In this document: piece by piece, positions 55,175 through 64,000 of the stretch
Numbering within the stretch: position 1 is the first letter of the stretch
Layout of the letters: every line of letters begins with the position of its first letter
Origin: WHSO01 sp963732875
GTDB lineage: Bacteria > Pseudomonadota > Alphaproteobacteria > SMXQ01
Reading direction: 5' to 3'
Assembly: GCA_963732875.1 (NCBI GenBank)
Contig: CAVTBD010000002.1
Location: forward strand, 1,674,001 to 1,738,000
DNA: 64,000 nucleotides
Notes under the pieces: generated by a model
The model's database searches: none
Told to the model about the DNA's origin: nothing
What the model saw: the letters and a program-made list of their open reading frames with translations, nothing else
Made by a program: the position numbers and the translations under genes

Positions 55175-57196
55175 AGGGAGCGGATGTCGCCGGGGCGGCC
55201 AGGGCTTCGGCGACTGCCCGCGCCAGCTCGTGGTCGCGATAGGGTTTCTTCAGGAACGGGCGTATCTCCTCGGGCCGGTCGCAGACGCCGGCCGCATAGG
55301 CCGAGGTATAGAGCACGCGCAGGCCCGGCCGGCGGGCCGTGGCCTCCCGACCGAGTTGATAGCCGTTCAGCCGTCCCGGCAACATGAGGTCGGCGAACAG
55401 AAGGTCCACTTGGGGCGCGCTTTGCAAGGTGTGCAGCGCTTCCTCCGCCCGGGTTGTCTCGATCACCTGATAGCCGAGCTCGCGCAAGGTCTTTGAAATT
55501 GCGACCCGGACTTCGCTGTCGTCCTCGACGATGAGCACCGTGGAATCCGGCCGCCGGCGGATTCCACGGTTGTGACAGCGGCATCGGCATCGGCCGGCAG
55601 CACGACTTCGCTGCGCGGCATGCATATGCGCACACGGGTTCCCTCGCCGGGCGTACTGTCGATGAGAAGCTGTCCGCCGGACTCCTTCACGAACCCGTAG
55701 ATGGTACTGAGTCCCAGTCCGGTGCCCTGCCCCACCTCCTTGGTGGTGAAGAACGGCTCGATGGCGCGTGCCAGGACTTCCCTGGCCATGCCTACGCCGG
55801 TATCCGCTATCTCGAGGACGACGAAGGCATCCTGGCCCGGCCGGTCCCCGAGCCCGGGAATGTCGGCCCGCCCGGCATTGAATGCGCTCACGGTGACTTG
55901 CCCACCCGCCGGCATCGCATCCCTTGCGTTGACCAGCAAATTCATCACCGCAGCTTCCATCTGCGTACGGTCGGCGAAAATCGGCCATAGATCGTCCGCC
56001 AGGTCGAAGGCGATCTCAATCCCGCCGCCGAAGGTCCGCTCGAGTAGCTCCGTAAGCCCGTGGACGACGCTGTTAAGATCGAGCGGCACCGGCGACAAGG
56101 GCTGATTCCGAGCGAATCCCAGCAACCGCTCGGTCAGATCGGCACAGCGGAGCGCGCCCTGCAGCGCGGAGCCGATCCGCTTCTCCGCGCGCTCGGGAAG
56201 CGCCTCGCGACGCAGTGCCGAATCCAGGCTGGCGATGACAACGGTAAGCATGTTGTTGAAATCATGTGCGATACCTCCGGTCAACTTGCCGAGGGCATCC
56301 ATCTTCTGGGCTTGCAGAAGCTGCTGCTCCAGCGCGCGCCGTTCGTGCTGATCGAGCACCGCGCCAACCACCCGCGTCGGCTCGCCGGCCGCTCCTTCGA
56401 TCACGACGCCATGATCGCCGAAATAGCGGTATGCCTCGTCCGCGCACCGCCAGCGGTACTCGATGGAGTAGTTCCCGCCCCGTGCCAGCGCCTCTGCCAC
56501 CGCCGTGGCGTCGTCCGGGTGCACGCGCTCCATCCACAATTCCGGCGTTTTCCAGAACTGCGACGCGGGAAAACCGGTCAACCGGATCACTTTGTCGTTC
56601 ATGAACCTGCGCGCACCGGCGGCAGCCTGCTCTACCTCGTAGAGCGCGATCGGCAGCGCCCGAATGACCAACAACTCGCGCGCCTCGCTGGAACGCAGGC
56701 GACGTTCGGTCTCCAGCATGGCGGCGCGTATGTGCAGATTCTCCTCGAGAAGATGCTTTTCCTGCTCCCGCTGGCGATAGAGTTCGATGAAAACGCGCGC
56801 CTTGCTGCGCAGCACGTGCAGGTCGAACGGCTTGAAGACGTAGTCAACCGCGCCCGCCTCGTAACCACGGAAGATGTGCGATTCCTCGGGCGCGATCGCG
56901 GTCAGGAAAATGAGAGGAATGCGCCGCGACTTTCCGCGCTCCCGGATGGCCGCAGCGACCTCGTAACCGTCCATGTCGGGCATGCGGACATCGAGCAGGA
57001 TCAGCGCAAAATCCCGCTGCAGCACATAGCGCAACGCGTCGGCGCCCGAATTTGCCACGACCACCTCGACGTCGAGATCGGCAAGGGCCTCGCTGAGCGT
57101 GAACAGGGCGGCAGAATCGTCGTCAACCACGAGGACCGCAGGCCGCGCGGGCGAACCGCCGCGACCCTGTCCTTGCCTGAGGCCGGATACCGTCAT
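55173..57196 (-). CDS. REC-PAS-histidine kinase-REC hybrid sensor (frame break before last REC)
   Basis: About 674 residues. The N-terminal receiver (about 20-135) has LILLDVRMPDMDGYE with the phospho-acceptor Asp. A coiled linker and a PAS domain (about 170-285, FMNDKVIRLTGFP) follow. The HisKA domain has GGIAHDFNNMLTVV with the phosphorylated His, and the HATPase has NLLVNARDAMPAGG and GQGTGLGLSTIYG. A C-terminal receiver has VLIVEDDSEVRVAI and LLFADLMLPG, in another frame from about 55553. One missing base inside a 28-base hairpin (GTGGAATCCG...CGGATTCCAC) causes the break. There is no membrane segment. The ATG lies two bases after the stop of the poly-HAMP kinase, so they form one operon. 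Confidence 0.88.
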
Positions 57197-57198
57197 CG

Positions 57199-60100
57199 TC
57201 AGTCGACGCCTTCTTCCGAATTCATGCCGACGTCAGCCTCGCGGGCATCCGTACCGCCGGGCCCGGTCTCCCGGAACAGGAAAGCGCGCAAAGTGGAGAT
57301 GAGTTGGGCGGGCTCCACCGGCTTGGCCAGATAGCCGCTGGCCCCGGCATCCCGACACTTGTCGCGATCCTCCGGCATGGCCTTGGCGGTCACGGCAATC
57401 AGGGGCAGCGTCGCGAACTGCTCCATTTCCCGGACACGCTTCATGGTCTCGTAGCCGTCCATCTCCGGCATCATGATGTCCACCAGAACCGCGTCCACGT
57501 CGGGATGCTCGCGGAGAAGGCCGATGCCGCTCCGGCCATCCTCAGCATAAACGACGTCGATGGCGAATTGTTCCAGGACGCTCGTGAGGGAATAGATGTT
57601 CCGGATGTCGTCGTCGATAATCGCCACCTTGGTGCCGGCGAGTGTCCGGTCAGAACATTCGAGCAACCTGAGCGCGTTCCGTGCCTCCTCCGGCAGATCG
57701 TCGGGATCGAGATGCAATCTCAGCGAAACCGCGTCGACGAGTTCGATTTCGGTGCTCACCGTCGTGACGTTGGCATCCCGCGTCCATGCCGTGATGCCCT
57801 CGGCTTCGACGTTCCCGTGCGGTGCCAATATCACGGAGGCCGGGGAACGGGGCCGCCTCAGGCGTGGCAGCCGCGCGAGGAAATCGGCCCGCGCCTCCGC
57901 ATCCGGCGCCGATACCAGATCGATGACGACACAGTCGACGTCGTCGCGATCGAACGCTTCCTTCACCCCTTCCGGCGTGACCATCTCCATATCGACGTCC
58001 CAGCCCCGGAACGCCCGACCGGTGCCGGCCTCGTCGGTCGTCGGCTCCGCGATGACCACGAGGCGCCGCTGCGGGCGGGCAACGAAGTCCTTGAGCCTCC
58101 CGAAGACGAGGGGAAGGGCATCGGAATCGAGCGGCACGGAGGCGACCGAAAACGCCCCCATATCGAGCGCCCGGGCACGCCGGTGATGGGCGACGAAAAC
58201 GTTGACGGGCAGATGACGCACCTCGGGGGAGCGCTTGAGGCCGTCGAGGAGGGCCCAGCCATCGCTGTCGTCGTCGCCGATGTCGAACGCCACGGCGTCG
58301 ATCCTGAACCGCCGCATGGACGCCATGACGCTCCAGTTGCGCGGGGCGCGTATTCCCTTCCAGCCGTGTGCGCGCGCCACCTCCAGCACCTCTGCCGAAA
58401 GGTTCCTGTTGTCGCTCACGATCAGCAGGGTCGGCGTCGTATCGTCGAGGCTGGTCCGGTCGTCCGGCTCGTCCTCCGGGGACGGCATCGGCGAATCCGC
58501 GGCCTTCGGGGAAGTCAGAAGAACACGGTCGCTGCCGTGGTGCGCATCGCCCGCGCGGTCGGCGGCGTGCCGCGCCATCGGATGGAGCGGCAGGTAAAGT
58601 CTGAAGGTGCTGCCCACGCCGAGGGTGCTTTCCAGCACGATCTCGCCGCCCAGCCGGCCCGAAATCTCGCGCGAGATGGAAAGCCCGAGGCCGGTGCCGC
58701 CGTACCTGCGGTTGGTGGACCCGTCGGCCTGCTGGAACGCCTCGAACACGATCTTCTGGTTTTCCGGCGAGATGCCGATGCCGGTATCGGAGATCGCGAA
58801 TTCGACCGCGTGCTCGCAACCGCCGAGCACGGGATGCTCCAGATTCCAGCCGCCCGCGGCCTGCACGATGCGCACGATGACCTCTCCTTCCGCGGTGAAC
58901 TTGAAGGCGTTGGAAAGGAGGTTCAGCAGAATCTGCTGGAGCCGCATTTCGTCGGTGAAGATGCTTTCGGGAAGCTCCGGGTCGATTTCGATCCGGAAGC
59001 TGATGCCCTTTTCCGAAGCGACCAGGTCGAACGTCCGCGCGAGATAGTTACGCAATGCATCGAACCTCAGCTCGCCGATGTCCAGCGTCATGATGCCGGA
59101 CTCGATCTTGGACAGGTCCAGGATGTCGTTGATCAGCGAGAGGAGATCGCTGCCCGATGACTGGATGGTCTTGGCGAACTCCACCTGCTTGCCGGTCAGG
59201 ACACCATCGCGGTTGTCCGCGAGCAGCTTGGAGAGCACCAGCATGCTGTTGAGCGGCGTACGCAGCTCATGGGACATGTTCGCCAGGAACTCGGACTTGT
59301 ACTTCGACGTAAGCGCAAGCTGCTCGGCCTTCTCCTCGACCGCCATCTTGGCCATCTCGACTTCCCGGTTGGTCGCCTCGACCTGCTTCTTCTCCAGGGC
59401 GAGCAGCCTGGCCTTTTCCTGGAGCTCCTCGTTCGTGTTACGCAACTCGTCCTGTTGCAGCTTGAGAAGCTCTTCGGATTGCCGCAGGGAAGCGGCCTGC
59501 TGCTCCAGCCGCTCATTGGTATTGCGCAGCTCTTCCTGCTGGGCCTGCAGTTCACTCGTCAGGCGCTGGGACTGCTTGAGGAGTCCTTCCGTCCTCATGT
59601 TGGCTTCGATCGTGTTGAGAACGATGCCGATGCTTTCCATGAGCTGGTCGAGGAACGACAGGTGGGTTTCGTTGAAGGCACTGAACGAGGCGAGCTCGAT
59701 CACCGCCTGGATATCGCCTTCGAACAGGACCGGCAGGACGACGATATTGAGGGGCTTCGCCTCCCCGAGGCCGGAGCTGATGCGGACATAGTCGTCCGGC
59801 ACCGACGTCAGCAGAATCCGCTGCTTCTCTACCGCGCACTGGCCGATCAGGCCCTCGCGCAGGCGGTACGACTTCGCACCCCCCCGACGCGCCTTGAAGG
59901 CGTAGCTCGCGAACCTCTCGAGGACCGTTTCGCCGGCCGCGCCCTCCTCCTTGCGCGCCACGTAGAAGATGCCCTGCTGCGCCTCGACCAGCGGTGCGAG
60001 CTCGGACAGCACGAGGTTGGAAACCGTGACCAGATCGCGTTCGCCCTGCAGAAGGCGGGTGAAGCGCGCGATATTGGTCTTCAGCCAGTCCTGTTCGGTG

Positions 60101-62793
60101 TTCTTGAGCGTGGTATCCTTGAGGTTGCGTATCATCTCGTTGATGTTGTCTTTCAGCGCCGCGACCTCGCCCAACGCCTCCACCGTGATGGACCGGGTCA
60201 GGTCGCCCTTGGTCACCGCCGTGGCAACCTCGGCGATGGCGCGGACCTGGGTCGTCAGGTTCGCGGCCAGCTGGTTCACGTTGTCGGTGAGGGCGCGCCA
60301 CAGGCCGGCGGCGCCGGGCACGCGTGCCTGGCCGCCGAGCTTGCCTTCGATGCCCACTTCGCGCGCGACGTTGGTGACCTGGTCGCCGAAGGTCGCGAGC
60401 GTGTCGATCATCCCGTTGATCGTATCGGCCAGCGCCGCGATCTCGCCCTTGGCGTCCACGGCCAGTTTGTGGGTGAGATCGCCGCAGGCGACCGCGGTCA
60501 CCACGTCCGCGATACCGCGCACCTGACCGGTAAGGTTGGTGGCCATGGCGTTCACGTTGTCGGTCAGGTCCTTCCACGTGCCCGCGACCCCGGTCACCTG
60601 CGCCTGGCCGCCGAGCTTGCCTTCCGTGCCCACCTCGCGCGCCACGCGCGTCACTTCCGAGGCGAAGGAGTTGAGCTGGTCCAGCATGGTGTTGATGGTG
60701 TCCTTGAGCTCGAGGATCTCGCCCTTCACGTCCACCGTGATCTTCTTCGACAGGTCGCCGTTGGCGACCGCGGTCGTGACCTCGGCGATGTTGCGCACCT
60801 GGCTGGTCAGGTTGGTCGCCATGGCGTTCACGTTGTCGGTCAGGTCCTTCCACGTGCCGGCAACGCCGGTCACCTGCGCCTGGCCGCCGAGCTTGCCTTC
60901 CGTGCCCACCTCGCGCGCCACGCGCGTCACTTCCGAGGCGAACGACGAAAGTTGCCCCACCATGGTGTTGATGGTGTCCTTGAGCTCGAGAATCTCGCCC
61001 TTCACGTCCACCGTGATCTTCTTCGACAGGTCGCCGCGCGCGACCGCGGTCGTCACCTCGGCGATGTTGCGCACCTGACCGGTCAGGTTGGTCGCCATGG
61101 CGTTCACGTTGTCGGTCAGGTCCTTCCACGTGCCGCCCACGCCCTCCACCCGTGCCTGGCCGCCGAGCTTGCCTTCCGTGCCCACCTCTCGCGCCACGCG
61201 CGTCACTTCCGCCGCGAACGACGAAAGCTGGTCCACCATGGTGTTGATGGTGTTCTTGAGCTCGAGGATTTCGCCACGCACGTCCACCGTGATCTTCTTC
61301 GACAGGTCACCGCGCGCGACCGCGGTCGTCACCTCGGCGATGTTGCGCACCTGGCTGGTCAGGTTGGTCGCCATGGCGTTCACGTTGTCGGTCAGGTCCT
61401 TCCACGTGCCGGCAACGCCGGTCACCTGCGCCTGGCCGCCGAGCTTGCCTTCCGTGCCCACCTCGCGCGCCACGCGCGTCACTTCCGCCGCGAACGACGA
61501 AAGTTGCCCCACCATGGTGTTGATGGTGTCCTTGAGCTCGAGGATCTCGCCCTTCACGTCCACCGTGATCTTCTTCGACAGGTCGCCGTTGGCGACCGCG
61601 GTCGTGACCTCGGCGATGTTGCGCACCTGGCTGGTCAGGTTGGTCGCCATCAGGTTCACGTTGTCGGTCAGGTCCTTCCACGTGCCGGCAACGCCTTTCA
61701 CCTGCGCCTGGCCGCCGAGCTTGCCTTCCGTGCCCACCTCGCGCGCCACGCGCGTCACTTCCGCCGCGAACGACGAGAGCTGTCCCACCATGGTGTTGAC
61801 CACCTGCCCGATGCGCAGGAACTCGCCGCGCAACGGGCGGCCGTCGATCTCCAGCATCATGGTCTGGGTGAGGTCGCCGCGCGCGACCGCGGTCGTCACC
61901 TCGGCGATGTTGCGCACCTGACCGGTCAGGTTGGTCGCCATGGCGTTCACGTTGTCGGTCAGGTCCTTCCACGTGCCGCCCACGCCCTCCACCCGTGCCT
62001 GGCCGCCGAGCTTGCCTTCCGTGCCCACCTCGCGCGCCACGCGCGTCACTTCCGCCGCGAACGACGAAAGCTGGTCCACCATGGTGTTGATGGTGTTCTT
62101 GAGCTCGAGGATTTCGCCACGCACGTCCACCGTGATCTTCTTCGACAGGTCACCGCGCGCGACCGCGGTCGTCACCTCGGCGATGTTGCGCACCTGGCTG
62201 GTCAGGTTGGTCGCCATCAGGTTCACGTTGTCGGTCAGGTCCTTCCACGTGCCGGCGCCGCCCTTCACTTTCGCCTGGCCGCCGAGCTTGCCTTCCGTGC
62301 CCACCTCGCGCGCCACGCGCGTCACCTCCGCCGCGAACGACGAAAGCTGGTCCACCATGGTGTTCACGACCTTGCCGATGCGCAGGAACTCGCCGCGCAG
62401 AGGACGACCATCGGTATCGAGATTCATGCGCTGGGTGAGGTCGCCCTTGGCGACGGCGCCGATAACCCGCGCGACCTCCACGGTGGGATGGGTCATGTCG
62501 CCGATGAGGTCGTTGACTGCATCGACCGAGCTCTGCCAACCGCCCCTGGCACCAGCCATGCGGGCACGCTGGTTGATCTTGCCTTCCTTGCCCACTGCCG
62601 TGCCGAGGCGCGTGAGCTCTTTCGTGAGTTCGTAGTTGAGCTCGACGACGTCGTTGAAGGCCTGGGCGATCTCGCCCTCTATTCCCGTGTAACTGAGGGA
62701 CAGGCGCGCCGTGAAATCGCCCTTGCGAAAGGCACGTAGCGCTTCAAGAAGTTGACGGCTGTCCAAGGACTCGAGAGTTCCCGCATCAGGCAT
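57199..62793 (-). CDS. Soluble hybrid histidine kinase with about ten HAMP modules
   Basis: An 1864-residue protein. Residues 1-103 are a divergent HAMP-like module. Residues 104-846 hold eight modules of 92-97 residues, each with a pattern such as GDLSKKITVDVRGEILELKNTINTM then AREVGTEGKLGG and TWKDLTDNVN. Module 10 ends at about 910. A GAF domain (about 912-1072), a long coiled coil, HisKA (NMSHELRTPLN, His near 1175) and HATPase (DTGIGI, GGTGLGLSIS) follow. Two degenerate receiver-like domains come next, then a functional receiver (AVLVDIMMPEMDGYE, Asp near 1770). There is no membrane segment, so sensing is cytoplasmic. The layout recalls fungal Nik1/Os-1 kinases, which use HAMP repeats in osmosensing. 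A GGGAGG site precedes ATG 62793. Confidence 0.93.
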   Translation of the reverse strand: MPDAGTLESLDSRQLLEALRAFRKGDFTARLSLSYTGIEGEIAQAFNDVVELNYELTKELTRLGTAVGKEGKINQRARMAGARGGWQSSVDAVNDLIGDMTHPTVEVARVIGAVAKGDLTQRMNLDTDGRPLRGEFLRIGKVVNTMVDQLSSFAAEVTRVAREVGTEGKLGGQAKVKGGAGTWKDLTDNVNLMATNLTSQVRNIAEVTTAVARGDLSKKITVDVRGEILELKNTINTMVDQLSSFAAEVTRVAREVGTEGKLGGQARVEGVGGTWKDLTDNVNAMATNLTGQVRNIAEVTTAVARGDLTQTMMLEIDGRPLRGEFLRIGQVVNTMVGQLSSFAAEVTRVAREVGTEGKLGGQAQVKGVAGTWKDLTDNVNLMATNLTSQVRNIAEVTTAVANGDLSKKITVDVKGEILELKDTINTMVGQLSSFAAEVTRVAREVGTEGKLGGQAQVTGVAGTWKDLTDNVNAMATNLTSQVRNIAEVTTAVARGDLSKKITVDVRGEILELKNTINTMVDQLSSFAAEVTRVAREVGTEGKLGGQARVEGVGGTWKDLTDNVNAMATNLTGQVRNIAEVTTAVARGDLSKKITVDVKGEILELKDTINTMVGQLSSFASEVTRVAREVGTEGKLGGQAQVTGVAGTWKDLTDNVNAMATNLTSQVRNIAEVTTAVANGDLSKKITVDVKGEILELKDTINTMLDQLNSFASEVTRVAREVGTEGKLGGQAQVTGVAGTWKDLTDNVNAMATNLTGQVRGIADVVTAVACGDLTHKLAVDAKGEIAALADTINGMIDTLATFGDQVTNVAREVGIEGKLGGQARVPGAAGLWRALTDNVNQLAANLTTQVRAIAEVATAVTKGDLTRSITVEALGEVAALKDNINEMIRNLKDTTLKNTEQDWLKTNIARFTRLLQGERDLVTVSNLVLSELAPLVEAQQGIFYVARKEEGAAGETVLERFASYAFKARRGGAKSYRLREGLIGQCAVEKQRILLTSVPDDYVRISSGLGEAKPLNIVVLPVLFEGDIQAVIELASFSAFNETHLSFLDQLMESIGIVLNTIEANMRTEGLLKQSQRLTSELQAQQEELRNTNERLEQQAASLRQSEELLKLQQDELRNTNEELQEKARLLALEKKQVEATNREVEMAKMAVEEKAEQLALTSKYKSEFLANMSHELRTPLNSMLVLSKLLADNRDGVLTGKQVEFAKTIQSSGSDLLSLINDILDLSKIESGIMTLDIGELRFDALRNYLARTFDLVASEKGISFRIEIDPELPESIFTDEMRLQQILLNLLSNAFKFTAEGEVIVRIVQAAGGWNLEHPVLGGCEHAVEFAISDTGIGISPENQKIVFEAFQQADGSTNRRYGGTGLGLSISREISGRLGGEIVLESTLGVGSTFRLYLPLHPMARHAADRAGDAHHGSDRVLLTSPKAADSPMPSPEDEPDDRTSLDDTTPTLLIVSDNRNLSAEVLEVARAHGWKGIRAPRNWSVMASMRRFRIDAVAFDIGDDDSDGWALLDGLKRSPEVRHLPVNVFVAHHRRARALDMGAFSVASVPLDSDALPLVFGRLKDFVARPQRRLVVIAEPTTDEAGTGRAFRGWDVDMEMVTPEGVKEAFDRDDVDCVVIDLVSAPDAEARADFLARLPRLRRPRSPASVILAPHGNVEAEGITAWTRDANVTTVSTEIELVDAVSLRLHLDPDDLPEEARNALRLLECSDRTLAGTKVAIIDDDIRNIYSLTSVLEQFAIDVVYAEDGRSGIGLLREHPDVDAVLVDIMMPEMDGYETMKRVREMEQFATLPLIAVTAKAMPEDRDKCRDAGASGYLAKPVEPAQLISTLRAFLFRETGPGGTDAREADVGMNSEEGVD
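60256..62484 (-). repeat. Tandem repeat of about 276 bp encoding HAMP modules
   Basis: Eight consecutive units of 276-291 bp lie inside the kinase gene. Modules 3 and 6, and modules 5, 7 and 8, are nearly identical at both protein and DNA level. Modules 2 and 4 differ by carrying DGRPLRGEFLRIG in place of the shorter linker. The near identity points to recent expansion or gene conversion, and unit number may vary between strains or be collapsed in assembly. Confidence 0.85.
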
Positions 62794-63233
62794 AGAAAAC
62801 CTCCCAACGCCACCGCGGCCCCCCTCCGCACCGGCGTGTTCAATTCTGTTAGCCCTGCACGTCCTCTTCGGTTCCGGTGCGGCAACACCGCACGGGATAT
62901 CCCCATATCCCCTGCGGTCACGTGTCCTCCGGCCACTCTCCTGACGCCACCCACCATTACGGAGAATGCGGCGTTAGAATACTCTAAGCTACTGACTTAC
63001 AACACAAATGTTACCATCCCACCGCACCTGACGTGCGCGAAGCAACAAAAGCTCATATCTCCATATTATCCCGGTATGTAGTCCGGACTTGAATGATGCC
63101 AAAGTTCCAATGCAGTGAAAAGGCATTAATTTTCACTGGCGGCCAAATGTAAGCTACTAAATCATAAGCACTCGACTACCCGTACCAAAGCACGCGATTC
63201 CACAAACCGGCCGTTCAACAAAGGCGTGTCCGG
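62794..63233. other. 440-bp gap upstream of the kinase operon
   Basis: This stretch separates the poly-HAMP kinase (leftward) from the downstream end of the response-regulator gene (also leftward), so it should contain the promoter of the kinase operon. The part from about 62960 to 63200 is distinctly AT-richer than the surroundings. I see no open frame with coding character, no clear sigma-factor box that I would defend, and no repeat. Confidence 0.55.
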
Positions 63234-63686
63234 TCAAATACCATCATCGGGCCGACCGTCGGCCCGTTCATCAGCGTTGTTATGGGATCGCTCCACCAGC
63301 AACGCGGCGATAGCGGTCTGCAACGCCTCGAAATTGGTCGGTTTCTCGAAAGCCGGGACATCGGGGAACCGCGTCTGGAGTTCCGTGAGCTTGCGGTAAC
63401 CGGACAGGAACACGAACGGAATGTCGCGTTCACGAAGCGCTTCCGCGAGCGGATGGACGCTGCGTCCGCGCAGGCTCGCGTCCAGCAGGGCAAGATCGAA
63501 GCTCTCGCTTTCGATCAACGCCAGGCCTTCTTCCAGGCTGGTCGCCGGCCCTACCGCTTCTGCGCCCATGTCGCACAGCGACTGTTCCAGCACCTCGGCC
63601 AGAAGGAAATCGTCCTCCACTACGAGGATTCTCGTGCCCGAGATGTCCGCCGCCCCACCGTGCGGTTCCCGTAATGACCCCGGCAT
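63234..63686 (-). CDS. Single-domain response regulator
   Basis: A 150-residue receiver-only protein. RILVVEDDFLLAEVLEQSL provides the acidic pocket, FDLALLDASLRGRSVHPLAEAL the phospho-acceptor Asp, PFVFLSGY the Ser/Thr position, and FEKPTNFEALQTAI the conserved Lys. There is no output domain, so it would act as a phosphate shuttle or through protein binding. The pattern resembles the small receivers found with HWE/HisKA2 kinases in alphaproteobacteria. A GGGAGCATG context surrounds the start at 63686. It lies upstream of the two hybrid kinases on the same strand but 440 bases away, so it is probably a separate unit. Confidence 0.88.
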   Translation of the reverse strand: MPGSLREPHGGAADISGTRILVVEDDFLLAEVLEQSLCDMGAEAVGPATSLEEGLALIESESFDLALLDASLRGRSVHPLAEALRERDIPFVFLSGYRKLTELQTRFPDVPAFEKPTNFEALQTAIAALLVERSHNNADERADGRPDDGI

Positions 63687-63889
63687 GCTCCCGCTCCGCA
63701 GCTTGTCTTCTACGTCAGCCGTTTCGCACCCCGGCGGTAGAACCGGGCCTCAGAACTCCGCAAGCAATTAAATCAAATAGGTATGTAAGTAATAATACAT
63801 CAGCATTTACGAACCGTGTCAGAAACGCAAGAGGCATCGTCGGCGTTTCTGACACGCTGGAGTTTGAACCTTAGCCCAAAGATATGGGA

Positions 63890-63976
63890 TGGTGCCCCCG
63901 GGGAGACTCGAACTCCCACGTCCTTGCGAACAACAGATTTTGAGTTTGCCGCGTCTACCGGTTCCGCCACAGGGGC
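63890..63976 (-). tRNA. tRNA-Leu (anticodon CAA)
   Basis: An 87-base class II tRNA. The acceptor arms GCCCCTG and CGGGGGC pair, with one G-U. The D region is GTGGCGGAACCGGTAGACGC. The anticodon loop CTCAAAA gives CAA. A long variable arm (TTGTTCGCAAGGACG) marks a leucine or serine type. The T arm is GGGAGTTCGAGTCTCCC and CCA is encoded. The anticodon stem has one A-C mismatch, which may be real or an error. Confidence 0.93.
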
Positions 63977-64000
63977 CCGCGCGGGAAGATAGGCGCTCGT

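Noticed and set aside
60256..62484. Tandem repeats considered as a CRISPR or satellite array
   Set aside because: Units are about 276 bp, in frame and fully coding for HAMP modules; there are no spacers.
59269..62739. Rightward open frame of about 1150 codons opposite the poly-HAMP kinase
   Set aside because: It mirrors the repeat structure of the kinase on the other strand; there is no start signal or recognisable domain.

Overview
The window is 64 kb of GC-rich bacterial DNA with a clear alphaproteobacterial character. The order ribF-ileS-lspA-DUF3035 lipoprotein-M16-M16, a MutL carrying the endonuclease motif, ExoD, a DUF1194 protein, an Amt-kinase fusion and several tricarboxylate/Bug-type receptors suggest a free-living, metabolically versatile Rhodospirillales-like organism. 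No genus can be named from the sequence. Gene density is high, most genes sit in short operons, and no rRNA, CRISPR array or intact insertion sequence is present. One tRNA-Leu(CAA) lies at the right edge.

Layout. 1-16 kb is core: the end of purD, a GST, tadA, a C26 amidotransferase-like hydrolase, an RsuA/RluB pseudouridine synthase and rsmD, then a leftward block ribF > ileS > lspA > DUF3035 lipoprotein > M16 protease > M16-like partner > phosphoglucose isomerase > mutL. 15.4-23 kb holds an SDR, a small conserved protein, a dihydroxyphthalate-decarboxylase-like protein, two tandemly duplicated tricarboxylate-type receptors, gamma-glutamyltransferase and a dienelactone hydrolase. 23.0-24.9 kb is a repeat-rich gap followed by a small lower-GC island with two unrecognised genes. 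24.9-38.2 kb is catabolic: SDRs, three 2-hydroxyacid dehydrogenases, a cupin, an amidase, ExoD, an M29 aminopeptidase, glutaminase, an ornithine cyclodeaminase-like enzyme, a DUF1194 protein and methylmalonate-semialdehyde dehydrogenase. 38.4-42.2 kb has the Amt-histidine kinase fusion, an unrecognised membrane protein and NnrS. 42.3-49.9 kb is one leftward seven-gene operon: a VOC-Rieske fusion, two further VOC proteins, an M24 fold, a bicupin and two solute-binding proteins. 50.1-55.2 kb has DUF423, a 50-residue membrane peptide and a rightward operon of aquaporin, GH15 glucosidase and glucose dehydrogenase-like SDR. That operon is flanked by two copies of the region that starts the small peptide gene. 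55.2-63.7 kb is a signalling block: two hybrid kinases, one with about ten HAMP modules, and a single-domain response regulator.

How parts fit together. The 42-50 kb operon looks like uptake plus oxidative breakdown of an unidentified, probably aromatic, compound. The 51-55 kb cassette together with the adjoining sensors suggests handling of osmotic or desiccation stress, which is inference. Amt fused to a kinase would couple ammonium sensing to phosphorelay output.

Quality warning. At least six genes (ileS, a 2-hydroxyacid dehydrogenase, exoD, mmsA, the Amt-kinase and one hybrid kinase) are broken by single-base shifts whose repair restores normal family sequence. These are most economically read as sequencing or assembly errors. 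ileS additionally contains an odd low-GC stretch.
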